64,000 nt of DNA. Origin: Endozoicomonas sp. NE40. Lineage in GTDB: Bacteria > Pseudomonadota > Gammaproteobacteria > Pseudomonadales > Endozoicomonadaceae. The notes below the pieces were generated by a model. The model ran no database searches. It saw only the letters and a program-made list of their open reading frames with translations, and was not told the origin of the DNA. Within the stretch, counting starts at the first letter, position 1. Every line of letters begins with the position of its first letter. Shown piece after piece: positions 8,715 to 18,874 of this stretch. The stretch lies in contig NZ_JBEWTB010000002.1 of assembly GCF_040549045.1 (NCBI RefSeq), forward strand, positions 1,519,501-1,583,500. The letters are read 5' to 3'. The position numbers were made by a program, and so were the translations under genes.

Positions 8715-9749
8715 TTAACGGTGCGGTGGCGCATACATAATTCCGCCATCACTCCAGAGCGAGTTCAGCCCCCGCTTGATTTTCAGGGGTGACGCCATGC
8801 CCACATTACGATCAAACACTTCTCCATAGTTGCCTACCTGCCTGACAATCTGCCACGCCCAGTCATCGGACAGATCCATACCTTTTCCCTTGGGACCATC
8901 CATTCCCAGGAAACGCTGGATGGCGGGGTCTTTGGACATTTTCTTACTGTCGATATTCGCACTGTTCAGCCCAAGCTCTTCCGCATTGATCATGGCTGAC
9001 AACGACCACTTCACAATATTGAACCACTGGTCATCACCCTGACGGACAAGAGGGCCAAGGGGTTCCTTGGAAATAATTTCAGGCAATACAATGGCTTCAT
9101 CGGGTTTGGACAGTCTCAGCCTCAGAGCGTAAAGCTGGGACTGGTCTGATGTCAGCACGTCACAACGACCCGCGTCAAAACCTTTGGCCGTACCGTCGGA
9201 CGTATCAAAGACGACAGGGTCATACTTCATGCCGTTCAGACGGAAATAATCCGCAAGGTTCAGCTCGGTAGTCGTACCGGACTGAATACACACCGCAGCA
9301 CCGCTTAACTCTTTAGCGCTGCTGACACCCAGAGATTTTTTCACCATAAAGCCCTGACCGTCGTAATACGCCACACCCGCAAAGTTCAGTCCCAGGGTGG
9401 CATCACGGGTTAACGTCCAGGTGGTATTACGGGAAAGCAGGTCGATTTCACCGGACTGCAACGCAGTAAAACGTTCTTTTGCTGTCAGGGGAATAAACTT
9501 GACCTTTTTGGCATCCCCCAGAGCTGCAGTGGCAACGGCGCGGCAAACATCCACATCCATGCCGGTCCAGTGGCCTTTTTCGTCAGGACTGGAAAAACCG
9601 GGCAGCCCGGTATTCACACCGCAGGTAAGAAAACCTTTTTCTTTCACAGCTTCAAGGGTTGAAGCGGCATTTGCAGAGGTGGCGTTCCCGGCCAGTACAC
9701 CCAGCAGGCAGGTCACGGCCATTGACACCTTGTAGAAGCGGCTGGCCAT
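8715..9749 (-). CDS. aapJ: General L-amino acid ABC transporter, periplasmic binding protein
   Basis: A 344-residue extracytoplasmic solute-binding protein with a Sec signal peptide (residues 1-28, A-N-A-A) and the family-3 start T-L-E-A-V-K-E-K-G-F-L-T-C-G-V. The ligand-pocket motifs G-M-D-V-D-V-C-R-A-V-A and R-F-T-A-L-Q-S-G-E-I-D-L-L are present. The AapJ-type C-terminal W-A-W-Q-I-V-R-Q-V-G-N-Y-G-E-V-F-D is clear. It is the first gene of aapJQMP, and a small hairpin (GGGATA / TATCCC at 9801-9820) sits in its leader. Confidence 0.95.
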   Translation of the reverse strand: MASRFYKVSMAVTCLLGVLAGNATSANAASTLEAVKEKGFLTCGVNTGLPGFSSPDEKGHWTGMDVDVCRAVATAALGDAKKVKFIPLTAKERFTALQSGEIDLLSRNTTWTLTRDATLGLNFAGVAYYDGQGFMVKKSLGVSSAKELSGAAVCIQSGTTTELNLADYFRLNGMKYDPVVFDTSDGTAKGFDAGRCDVLTSDQSQLYALRLRLSKPDEAIVLPEIISKEPLGPLVRQGDDQWFNIVKWSLSAMINAEELGLNSANIDSKKMSKDPAIQRFLGMDGPKGKGMDLSDDWAWQIVRQVGNYGEVFDRNVGMASPLKIKRGLNSLWSDGGIMYAPPHR

Positions 9750-10120
9750 TCTATACGTTCCTTTTTTGTTGTTTTTATTGTGAGCGTTTTTTCATTAAAC
9801 GGGATAACAAATACTATCCCTTAACTTACGGCTACTCATTTAAAATCTCACCTTATCGATAAAGTCCACAGCTGGCAAACTATCTTTTGTAAGTGATCCT
9901 TTGCAAACGATCTTTCAGTCCGTAAGTTTTGACCTGTAAGAATGGCAAACAATAACATCCTATGCAATTGGTCAGAAAACAGACTGGATACATCCCGGTC
10001 TCACTGCTACTTTTGCTCAGACTATAAAAAACAGCAGTCAGGTCACTCTGCCCAATAAGCACCTGAAATCGATCATTTAAGCCCTTTACGCTTTGGTCTG
10101 TTTAAACCTGACTTAATAAC
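9750..10120. other. Divergent intergenic region, aapJ / giant gene
   Basis: No credible gene. It holds the 5' leaders of both divergent genes, a 6-bp-stem hairpin at 9801-9820, and a short direct repeat (GCAAAC-T/G-ATCTTT) at about 9876 and 9901. An open frame of 60 codons at 9880-10062 (minus) lacks a ribosome site and family likeness. Confidence 0.5.
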
Positions 10121-13100
10121 ATGGTATTTGACGACTTTATGCCAGTTCGTTGCAAAGGGGTATTGCTTTTTTTTCTTATCACCCTGTTTCTCATTTGGGG
10201 AGCAGGGGTATCAATAAGCCATGCCTCTGTCTCTCAAAATGGATCAGAGCAAAATGAATCAGAGATTCGCTTTTTAAATATCTACGCCGGATTTAAAACA
10301 AACAATTTCCACGTAAAACTGGGCAACCATTACCATGTATTGCACGGTATTGGCACACCTGAAAAACTATACCGTTTTCTCAGGTGTCAATGGTGGAGCA
10401 ATCTGCACTGGTTCCTGATATCAAGGCTGCTTCCTCCCTCAACCGTTCCCTACCCTTCTTTCAGCCGTGGATTTCCTTCGTTATCCCCGGCTTTTGGAAA
10501 CGCTCCTGACTGCAATCCGCATCCGGTGATTATGGATCACCCTCTGCTAAGTGGCCGATTCTCTGTACAGACCAGCTGCATTGATCATCAACCCGTATGG
10601 CAGATTACAGCCTCCCCCATATCATCAGCCTCTGAGCCAGAAGCGGTCGATGGGGAGTCACTGTCTACCTGGCTGTCATTGTGGAAGCTGCTTAATGACA
10701 CAAATACCAGTACTCTTTATTTGCGTCCCTGGCAAGACCGGCAGCACAATCGCCTGCAAACGATTCTCTGCCAGAATACCCCGTTTTCAGATAATTCGGG
10801 TACGAAATGCCAGAGCATCTTTATTGACCTCCCATTGAACCATAAACAGCCCTGGTTGCTGCCTGAACTGGCAAAAAAAGAAGCCATCAGCCCACACGGA
10901 CAAACCTGTCTGGACAGCGCCTGGCTGAAACTGGTCATTCAGGCCATTCAATGCCTTTCGCTGTCTGGTGAGGAAAAAGCGCGCGCCTGTTCTGATAACC
11001 GCTGGCTTTATCGCCTGTCGGATCGCGAGTGGCTTTATCAAACAGGCATCCCCGAGCCTCAGGTAAAGCCCGGCCCACCCTTGATAACCGGACATTACTT
11101 TAACCTTTGGTCACTGGAGGCTGCCTCCCCGGGAAAAGATGCCTGGCCCACCTGGTCAAAATCTTCCCTGTTCATTGCCCGCAATGACAGGCATCGTAAA
11201 TACCATCTCTGGGGAGCAGGAGACCCGGTGCTGATCATGCAGTTCAGCGATGAGCCCTATAATGTTCAGGACCGTTATTTTGGCTGGGACAAGCCAGGCA
11301 TTGGTACCCTGGTGGAAAGCCAGTACCTCAACCTTGCCACCCTGATTCTGAATACATTACCCAACACGCCATTTAATCTCTATCAATGGTATGGAGCCCT
11401 GCAGGGGTTCAGTCCTGTACCACTATCAAAAAGCCTGGGCGACAGGGTGCGGGAACAAATACTGCGTGATCCCCAGTCACTTTACGAGTTCGCCAAACAG
11501 CGGCCTGAACTCCATAGCACTATAAAAAGTTATCTGGAAAGAGAGCTTCCGGATCACCCTGTTAATGCCTACTTTTCCGATCAGGCTCCGCCCCCTTCTG
11601 ACAGTCTGGCAATCGATATAAAACCATCGCCCCACAACCCGAATTTTCAGCCGGCAAACCCTCATCTCTTGTCATCAATATTTCCTGTCCCTATCCACAC
11701 AGCATCAGGTACTCGCACCAATAATCAGGGCAATCTGCCTGGACAATTGCCTGTAGCCACGGTTCAGAGCAAAAAGGCCGGTGACAACATAAAGAGACAG
11801 AGCTACCGTCGAAAAAAACAGGGAAAAGACGACGAGGACAAGAGACCACCACCAGCAACCGGTTGGCCAAAACTACAGGCTAACCCCCTGTCGCCAACAC
11901 TCTGGGATTATCTGGTGTACCTCTACAGGGAATATAACCTGGAACCCGTAACCTTTGAGCCAATGTCAGACTTTGTTCAAAGCGTACCGGGCATCCAGTC
12001 GACAGAAACTTTTAATCCACAAAACCCCTTGCATATGATGCAGGCAGCTGCCGCGCTTGACTCCTCTTTACAGGTTATCGTTCCGATTGGCTTAGAAAGG
12101 TATCAGTGTTATGCGAGTGACCCACAGAAAGTACTGAATCCACAGCCTCTGAACTGGATAGAAGCCCAGAATATTATTTTTCTGAATGACGACAAGGCAG
12201 TGAGCCTGTCTTATTTCACTTCTGGAAGCAGAGATTTTCCGTGGTTTCCTGGCTTTATGGTCAGCACTCAACGGGATCAGGAAGAAACAATATGGCCGGA
12301 ATCAAACCGGCAAAAGAATGCATTCTGGCAACTCTTTCCAGAATGGCGACAACACGTTTTGCTTTGCCGCAAAAGCCTTGGGTGCCATTCCACAGCTTCA
12401 GCCAGTGACGTCCTGCAACAGGCACTCACAGCCCCTTCAGACTTTATGAAAGGGGAACACTGGCAAAATCTGTTCAAGTTTTACAGCGAACTGGGGCTGG
12501 TCTGCTATCCATTCGATGAAACGGAAGGGGCAAACGGAGCAGCATTCTTTATCAGCAAAAATACGGTTGGGGCTGTTATTCTCTTCTGGAAAGATTCTGC
12601 ACAAAGATATGTTCCAATACTTTTTCCTGAGTTACAGGCATCAGACATCAGCGCGCAAATAGAAACATTAAGCCGTTATTTAACCAATTACTCAACGGGT
12701 GCCCTGTTAGTAGAAGAAAGACTTTTTGCCTATGTCATTCCTGCACTGCTCGTGCTCGCACCTGTTGTTAAAAAAACTCATGAAACAGCTAACAGGATAT
12801 TGAAAAACCAAAAAGCCCTTGTTTATGGGGGAGCTGCCGTACAAAAACATATTTTATCAAGAATAATACCAGGCGACTTTAACAAGGTTCCCCTCACAAA
12901 TGATATTGACCTGGCCATTGAAGGCTCAGAATCACCTGAAGAGTTCTCAGCACTTCTGGAGCAAGAGCTCAGGAGTGATTTGCCCGGCACTCTGGTTATA
13001 TCTACCAACCTCGGCCTTAAAACGATAAACGATCATCAAGAAGCAGTAACAACCGAAAAAATCACTATCTACCTTCCTCAGGACAAAGACTTCAGCATGA

Positions 13101-16100
13101 AAGAAGAGTGGCGCATCTTTTCCATGGACATCTCTTCTGCCACTAAAGGTCACTTCGATTTCAACCGTGTAGAACCTTTCCAACCAGGCTCCAAGCTTCT
13201 TATGCCTACCCTTCCTGCAACGGTGGAAAGATTACTGCAGGACTTACAACTTCTCCAAAGCTATACAGGGAGTGATAAAGAACGCAGGGAAAAAAGTACC
13301 CATAAAGCATTGAAAATACTGCTGGCCTATGACACTGACGAACAGGTCAAAACCATTATTCGTAACACTCTGTCCAGAGAGGCTTTGGCTTTTAGTAACT
13401 TACCGGAATTTCTGCATCCATATACTAAACCATTGTCTGATGATGAGGTGGCTTTGCCTGAGGAAAGCGAAAATTCCCCGGTCGCAATGGCTGTTGACGA
13501 AATGAACAAGGCGGATAACAAACCGGAAGACTCTGATTCCGGAGCCGAACCAGACATTAGTGAGCAGGACTCTGCCGGTCTTTCTACCACCGATATCACA
13601 AAGTCTGTCAGGGTCGAATTCTCAACAAAAGACGCAGAAGTCCAGACCACAAGCGAAGAAAGTTTACCGGCTCCTGTCCAGTCCCAGACTATTCAATCTC
13701 AAACTATCCGGGCAGAAACCGCTGAAGCCCTTCCCTCCACTGAACCCGACAAAAGCGTGAAAAAGAAAAAAAGAAAGAAAAAAAACACTGCACAGCAATC
13801 AACTCCGGCAACCACAGATGCAGAAACCGCCGAACAGCAGTCTGAAGAACTGTCCCTCTGGCTGGAAAGTATGGAGCAACAGTTTCTGGATGCACTGATT
13901 CTGGCGACACAGCCACCATCATGCGAACCTACTGAGAAACCCTCTCTTTCGGCAGAGCCAGACGTATCAACAATGCGCCTGCAAACAGGGCTTACAACAA
14001 CCGTTCAAATACTGGCCTGTTCAGGAGTCAGTGTTGATATAACCGGTATCCGCCCTGAGGTCACGATTAACCTGCCAACGCAGCTGAATGAAAAGCAACG
14101 CGAAGCATTAAAAAAAGCAGCTCTGGAAGACCATTTTCCCTATGCGAAACTGATTCAGGCATTGCTGGCCTTAAACCAGAAACGCTCTGAAAAAGACCCG
14201 AAAAGCACACTGAAGCTTTATGAAAATGTCTTCGATCTTCTGTTACCTGCGGCACTTGCCGGCATTCCTCTCGCCTATCAGTTGCTACTCGGGTTGCAAC
14301 TCGACCATCACCACCCGGCAGGCTGGCCGCAGCTAGAATCGGCTAACCGACTGTTACGCAGCTGGGCTGCAAGAGAGTCAAGCTCTACCCACATAACCAT
14401 TGAGGGGCTACTGAATGACGGATTTCTGGAACAGCTGGTTAAGAACAACGACGTGATAAACCTTATGCTGATTGAACAGGGGCTTGATAAAGCATCAGAC
14501 CTTTCCGGCAGGGGCAGGGAGATATACGCCATTCTCAAAGCATTAAGAGAGCCTGACGACCAGAGAGTCAGAGCCCTGAAGGAAATCAGGCCAGCGTCCC
14601 CGGAGCTGTTTCAATCCATCCGTTCACTCAAACTTTTAGTTGGGGAAAAAAATCCGCAACCTGCGCCAAAACAACTCCATACAGAGCTATGGCGCTACAG
14701 TATTAGAGTTCTGGGATTGGGTAGCACCTTAAAGAAAATGAACACTTATTCCCGCCTTTTGCTGAATGCGCCAGGGGTTCTGGCAATGAGTGACCTGACA
14801 GCGTTAAAAGGCGTGGCTTCTACCGGAGTTCTGCTTAAAGGCCATCAGGGTAATGCCATTCTGTTTGAGCTCACAGGATTGTGGGAACGCTATCACGCAT
14901 TATCACAAAACGACGACGAGGATGAAGTTAAGGGTAGATTCATGGCACTTTTCAACGAGATCAGCGCCAACCCTGTCGAAAAAGCCAGGCCCGGCCTGAT
15001 CCGGGACTGGACTCTGGCACGATCTTTTCTGCTCTCAAGAGCCCGTTCTCAGGTTCCGGCCACATCATCAGAAACGGTGGAACAGCTGACAGAGCTGAAG
15101 GAAGAGTGCTACAAAGTAACGAGAGAACTGAAAGAGAAATCGATAGATCTGGAAAAAGTAATCAAAAAACTCGATAACATAGAAATTTCGGACAGGACAA
15201 AAGTCACAGAAAAAACAGTCCCAAAAACCAAACGAAAAACAGACAGCAAACCTCTGACACCACCAACAAATGAAGACCAACAGTTTTTAAATCTGATCAA
15301 TCATCTGGATATCAGCCTTATGCAGGCTATTAAATCCCTACAGAATAACCCTCTGTCGTACAAACAGTATGAAGATCTGGCAGAGTTCTACTCGAAGCGG
15401 GTGCAAGAGTCGAGAAAAAAAACAGATGTTTTCCTGACCGGTTATTACTATTTCATGGCAGCTTTGTGCTTGCTGGATGCCAGAATGTCCGATGACTACA
15501 AGATCATCAAACTGACCATAAGCCCGCTCGCTCATTCCAATATCAAAGAAATCATGCAAATCCTGGAGAATGCCAATCGTTACAACTTTCCTTATGCGCC
15601 ACTACTGAGGTTTCTTTTTGCTTATCGTATGACAGGCGATCACAAAGGAATATCCCTGGCTGGTTTTCTGTCAGTCATGGCAGGAGTATCACAGGGGGTC
15701 GAGCTGTTAATGCAGACCAGAGTAGGTAATTCGACCCTGGCCGGACTGGCTTTGAAGTGGCTGGTGCAGCTTCCGGATCGTTTTCAACTGAAGATATCTA
15801 TTGATACCGAGCCCGACTCTGATGCAGGCAACAGCGAATCTACTGATATGGATAAGGACACCGCAGCCTCTCTCCTGCTCAGGGAGTTTCTCGAGCAACT
15901 ACCGGATAAAGGCACTGATGGCGCACTTGACCACATTATCAACCGCATTGGCAAAGGGTTTGCCGATTCGCCGCACCTGGCAGACACTCCCCTTGAACAG
16001 GCTTATTTCTGGTCGCTAAAAGCGGAAGGCAGCATGAGAATAATGCTTTCCCTTGCTACAGGTCGAAAGGAGGTGCTGAAATCCGAGAATCTGAATTTTT

Positions 16101-18160
16101 CGCCGGAGATAAAGGTGTTTCAATATGTGATGTCAGAATCCGAAGCAAACGCCCCTGAAGCCGAAGTGTTGAAGAAAGAGGCAAAGACGCTAAGGGATCG
16201 TACGCCAGCAGAAGGCGAACTGATGACAGATGTAACTGAGCTGGCCCTCTATCTCACCGGAGTTTCTGCATCTGTGCCACCTCTTACCTATTTCAAGACA
16301 ATGGATTTTTCTGATAAAGACCGTGTAATTGCCGGAGTATTTGGCAGCAAACTGCCGCTAATAGAAAAAGCAAGGCAACTGTTACCAGAGTTACACCGTA
16401 GCAATGAAATGACGCTGCAATACCTGACCGTACTGGCTCATCTGTACCTGACGCAGCAAGCCGGTGGAAATACAATCCAAATTATGCAGCTCTTGCGATC
16501 ATTTGTAACACCCGGAAACGAGCTGGAGTTGTTTCAGATAAAAATGGAACACAAAATGTGGAACAAGCGACCCGACCAGAGCCGTAAAACCGAGCTTCCA
16601 ACCACTGCACCCAACGACCATATGCCTGCTGCACTCAATATCGATAGACTGAAGGGTTTTGCAAAAGGGCAAGACGTTTACCTGATTAATGCCATAGAGC
16701 ATGCAGGGGAAACAGGTTATCAGCAATTAGTCGTCTTTTTGAGCCTGTACGAAGGCAAGTTCGATCCTGAGTCTTTATTGATGTCAGGCTGGCTTAACTG
16801 TCTGGCCGGGCTGAACCTTCTGAAGCCGGAAATACAGTCAGAGCACTCGGTTGTATTTACCGTCAGTACAAAAGCGTCGCTGGCTCAGGCTCATGCCCAT
16901 TTCGTGAAAGCGCGTGAAGCCGGTTTCCCCTACTCTGGTTATCTGGACGCACTGGTATTAATGAGGCTGAATAACCACTACCAGTACAATAAAGAACAAT
17001 GGCTCAAAATCAAAAACCGTCGAATTTCTTTGCATAATCTTACTATCCAACAAGCTTCTACCAGAAAAGAAGGCGAACAGATCTTTATCGAAGCGGGTAA
17101 TGTTCTGGTGGATATTCTGCCTGCAGTGATGGAAAGCGCATTACTAAGCGTTCGTCCTGCCGCTGATATTTTAATCAGAATTTTTACCCATAAATCGTTT
17201 AGCCTTCTAAAGACACCCCAGGCCGGATGGCCTGCGAAGACTGTCAAATGGCTCTTGATTGCCCCTGAAATCCACAACATTCACTTTTCCTTCAGTACCG
17301 AAGGCACTGAAGTTGAAGAAGTTCTGTTTTCAGGAAAGAACCATCCCGACAGTTTTGAGGCGATCCTTCTGAACCCCCTGGATAAACTGAGACAAGAACC
17401 GTCCATTGAGAAAAGACTGGAAGCCTATGACAGGATGTTGCGCCAGCTGATATACACCAGCGAAAAACCGGTCAGCATTAAAAAATATTTACGCCTGATC
17501 AGGGCTTTTATGCTTAAACATTCCGCTGCACTGGATACAGACAATGTGGATTCCAGCGACGCTGATCGTTTGCTGACAAACATATTAGCGATCAAAATAA
17601 GCCGGATTGACTACGATGAAAAAGTGTTGGAACTTTTATCGCCGATGTCAAGACTCGCCACTTATTTTGATGATTACATTTACAACCTGCCCTTTTTAAA
17701 ATCAGAAGACGACTACATCTTCAGACTAAATGCACTTTTAACTGTACATCGGGCCCGTTCGCCATTAATTCATTACTATTTATGGGCTTATGAAGTACTG
17801 GCCCGTGTTCCCGACAATGAAAGTGATTCTTTTTGGGAAAAGATCGTGCCACGAATTGAGACAATGAAAAGCAGCTTCATGGTGCTTCTGGCAACCGGCG
17901 ACCTGACAGCGATGCATAAGAAGGAACGCCAGGCCATGAAAAAAAGCTTTCAGATGTATCGCAAAGACATCAACCCGTGGCTCGGCTATTTTCAAACGGT
18001 CTCCTGGCTTATAAACTGGAGACTGGGCAGGGAAAAACAGCAGAGAGTTCATCGAAATAAACTTGAAAGCCTGAAAACAGACCACGATCTCAGGAGCCGC
18101 CTTCAACCACTTCAGCTCTGGCACGAACACTGGTCAACTCCAGACCACCAGAACCCGTGA
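10121..18160 (+). CDS. Giant exported protein (2679 codons) with nucleotidyltransferase-like motif and Sel1-like repeats
   Basis: The protein begins with a Sec signal peptide (about residues 7-36, ending S-H-A-S), and either Met1 or Met7 (10139) could start it. Residues 37-900 show no family I recognise. Around 900-1080 a pattern resembling nucleotidyltransferases appears: G-G-A-A-V at about 902, T-N-D-I-D-L-A at about 926, and a later acidic strand S-M-D-I-S. Residues about 1120-1260 are low-complexity, acidic then strongly basic (K-K-K-K-R-K-K-K near 1215). The C-terminal half is alpha-helical, with a recurring A-x(3,5)-F-P-Y-(A/S)-x-x-L-x-A-L motif near 1338, 1822 and 2267 that resembles Sel1/TPR-like repeats. 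The gene is monocistronic, between the aap operon and folE. Role unknown; a secreted host-interaction protein is possible but unproven. Confidence 0.85.
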   Translation: MVFDDFMPVRCKGVLLFFLITLFLIWGAGVSISHASVSQNGSEQNESEIRFLNIYAGFKTNNFHVKLGNHYHVLHGIGTPEKLYRFLRCQWWSNLHWFLISRLLPPSTVPYPSFSRGFPSLSPAFGNAPDCNPHPVIMDHPLLSGRFSVQTSCIDHQPVWQITASPISSASEPEAVDGESLSTWLSLWKLLNDTNTSTLYLRPWQDRQHNRLQTILCQNTPFSDNSGTKCQSIFIDLPLNHKQPWLLPELAKKEAISPHGQTCLDSAWLKLVIQAIQCLSLSGEEKARACSDNRWLYRLSDREWLYQTGIPEPQVKPGPPLITGHYFNLWSLEAASPGKDAWPTWSKSSLFIARNDRHRKYHLWGAGDPVLIMQFSDEPYNVQDRYFGWDKPGIGTLVESQYLNLATLILNTLPNTPFNLYQWYGALQGFSPVPLSKSLGDRVREQILRDPQSLYEFAKQRPELHSTIKSYLERELPDHPVNAYFSDQAPPPSDSLAIDIKPSPHNPNFQPANPHLLSSIFPVPIHTASGTRTNNQGNLPGQLPVATVQSKKAGDNIKRQSYRRKKQGKDDEDKRPPPATGWPKLQANPLSPTLWDYLVYLYREYNLEPVTFEPMSDFVQSVPGIQSTETFNPQNPLHMMQAAAALDSSLQVIVPIGLERYQCYASDPQKVLNPQPLNWIEAQNIIFLNDDKAVSLSYFTSGSRDFPWFPGFMVSTQRDQEETIWPESNRQKNAFWQLFPEWRQHVLLCRKSLGCHSTASASDVLQQALTAPSDFMKGEHWQNLFKFYSELGLVCYPFDETEGANGAAFFISKNTVGAVILFWKDSAQRYVPILFPELQASDISAQIETLSRYLTNYSTGALLVEERLFAYVIPALLVLAPVVKKTHETANRILKNQKALVYGGAAVQKHILSRIIPGDFNKVPLTNDIDLAIEGSESPEEFSALLEQELRSDLPGTLVISTNLGLKTINDHQEAVTTEKITIYLPQDKDFSMKEEWRIFSMDISSATKGHFDFNRVEPFQPGSKLLMPTLPATVERLLQDLQLLQSYTGSDKERREKSTHKALKILLAYDTDEQVKTIIRNTLSREALAFSNLPEFLHPYTKPLSDDEVALPEESENSPVAMAVDEMNKADNKPEDSDSGAEPDISEQDSAGLSTTDITKSVRVEFSTKDAEVQTTSEESLPAPVQSQTIQSQTIRAETAEALPSTEPDKSVKKKKRKKKNTAQQSTPATTDAETAEQQSEELSLWLESMEQQFLDALILATQPPSCEPTEKPSLSAEPDVSTMRLQTGLTTTVQILACSGVSVDITGIRPEVTINLPTQLNEKQREALKKAALEDHFPYAKLIQALLALNQKRSEKDPKSTLKLYENVFDLLLPAALAGIPLAYQLLLGLQLDHHHPAGWPQLESANRLLRSWAARESSSTHITIEGLLNDGFLEQLVKNNDVINLMLIEQGLDKASDLSGRGREIYAILKALREPDDQRVRALKEIRPASPELFQSIRSLKLLVGEKNPQPAPKQLHTELWRYSIRVLGLGSTLKKMNTYSRLLLNAPGVLAMSDLTALKGVASTGVLLKGHQGNAILFELTGLWERYHALSQNDDEDEVKGRFMALFNEISANPVEKARPGLIRDWTLARSFLLSRARSQVPATSSETVEQLTELKEECYKVTRELKEKSIDLEKVIKKLDNIEISDRTKVTEKTVPKTKRKTDSKPLTPPTNEDQQFLNLINHLDISLMQAIKSLQNNPLSYKQYEDLAEFYSKRVQESRKKTDVFLTGYYYFMAALCLLDARMSDDYKIIKLTISPLAHSNIKEIMQILENANRYNFPYAPLLRFLFAYRMTGDHKGISLAGFLSVMAGVSQGVELLMQTRVGNSTLAGLALKWLVQLPDRFQLKISIDTEPDSDAGNSESTDMDKDTAASLLLREFLEQLPDKGTDGALDHIINRIGKGFADSPHLADTPLEQAYFWSLKAEGSMRIMLSLATGRKEVLKSENLNFSPEIKVFQYVMSESEANAPEAEVLKKEAKTLRDRTPAEGELMTDVTELALYLTGVSASVPPLTYFKTMDFSDKDRVIAGVFGSKLPLIEKARQLLPELHRSNEMTLQYLTVLAHLYLTQQAGGNTIQIMQLLRSFVTPGNELELFQIKMEHKMWNKRPDQSRKTELPTTAPNDHMPAALNIDRLKGFAKGQDVYLINAIEHAGETGYQQLVVFLSLYEGKFDPESLLMSGWLNCLAGLNLLKPEIQSEHSVVFTVSTKASLAQAHAHFVKAREAGFPYSGYLDALVLMRLNNHYQYNKEQWLKIKNRRISLHNLTIQQASTRKEGEQIFIEAGNVLVDILPAVMESALLSVRPAADILIRIFTHKSFSLLKTPQAGWPAKTVKWLLIAPEIHNIHFSFSTEGTEVEEVLFSGKNHPDSFEAILLNPLDKLRQEPSIEKRLEAYDRMLRQLIYTSEKPVSIKKYLRLIRAFMLKHSAALDTDNVDSSDADRLLTNILAIKISRIDYDEKVLELLSPMSRLATYFDDYIYNLPFLKSEDDYIFRLNALLTVHRARSPLIHYYLWAYEVLARVPDNESDSFWEKIVPRIETMKSSFMVLLATGDLTAMHKKERQAMKKSFQMYRKDINPWLGYFQTVSWLINWRLGREKQQRVHRNKLESLKTDHDLRSRLQPLQLWHEHWSTPDHQNP

Positions 18161-18235
18161 GTCAAAAGAACTCATGCTTTTATAGTTTGTGTTAAAATTC
18201 AGCTCTTTGCGTACTCACTGAGCGACTCTCACGAG

Positions 18236-18823
18236 ATGACTGACAACCTGAGCAAACATAAAGCCCTTAGCGAACATGAAACCCTTAGCGCACATTACCG
18301 TGCGATCATTGAATCCCTGGGCGAAGATATCCACAGGGACGGTCTTGCAGATACCCCCACCCGTGCTGCAAAGGCTATGCAGTATCTGACCAGAGGTTAT
18401 CAGCAGAGCCTGGAAGAGATTGTAAACGGCGCCGTTTTCGAGTCCGACATCAGTGAGATGGTGGTTATCAAGGATATCGAACTGTATTCCCTGTGCGAAC
18501 ACCACATGCTGCCTTTCATTGGTAAGTGCCATATTGGCTACATTCCCAATGGCAAGGTTCTGGGTCTGTCCAAATTTGCCCGCATTGTCGATATGTTCGC
18601 CCGCCGTCTGCAGATTCAGGAAAATATGACCAAGCAGATTGCCGACGCGATTATAGAAGCGACCGGAGCCAAAGGCGTTGGCGTTGTGATAGAAGCTCAG
18701 CACATGTGCATGATGATGCGCGGAGTGGAGAAACAGAATTCATCCATGACGTCTTCTGTGATGCTGGGCCTGATGCGGGACAATCTGTCCAGCCGGGAAG
18801 AGTTTCTGCAGTTTATTCGCTGA
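18236..18823 (+). CDS. folE: GTP cyclohydrolase I
   Basis: A 195-residue type I GTP cyclohydrolase that converts GTP to 7,8-dihydroneopterin triphosphate, the first step of tetrahydrofolate synthesis. Zinc ligands are visible as C87 and H90 (L-C-E-H-H) and C158 (H-M-C-M-M-M-R-G-V). The signature S-L-C-E-H-H-M-L-P-F-I-G and the catalytic Q-E-N-M-T-K-Q segment are intact. The N-terminus is shorter than in E. coli FolE (222 residues) and contains a small internal repeat (K-A-L-S-E-H / E-T-L-S-A-H). It is transcribed alone and ends in a strong hairpin. Confidence 0.97.
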   Translation: MTDNLSKHKALSEHETLSAHYRAIIESLGEDIHRDGLADTPTRAAKAMQYLTRGYQQSLEEIVNGAVFESDISEMVVIKDIELYSLCEHHMLPFIGKCHIGYIPNGKVLGLSKFARIVDMFARRLQIQENMTKQIADAIIEATGAKGVGVVIEAQHMCMMMRGVEKQNSSMTSSVMLGLMRDNLSSREEFLQFIR

Positions 18824-18828
18824 ATAAC

Positions 18829-18865
18829 TATCCCCCCTTTGTAACACTCTTACAAAGGGGGGATA
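18829..18865. terminator. Bidirectional hairpin between folE and tdh
   Basis: A perfect 16-bp inverted repeat with a run of six C/G pairs (18829-18844 with 18850-18865, loop CACTC). It begins six bases after the folE stop and lies nine bases from the convergent tdh stop. Confidence 0.75.
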
Positions 18866-18874
18866 AACGGAACA

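Noticed and set aside
9880..10062. 60-codon minus-strand frame between aapJ and the giant gene
   Set aside because: No ribosome site and no family likeness; it lies in a divergent promoter region.
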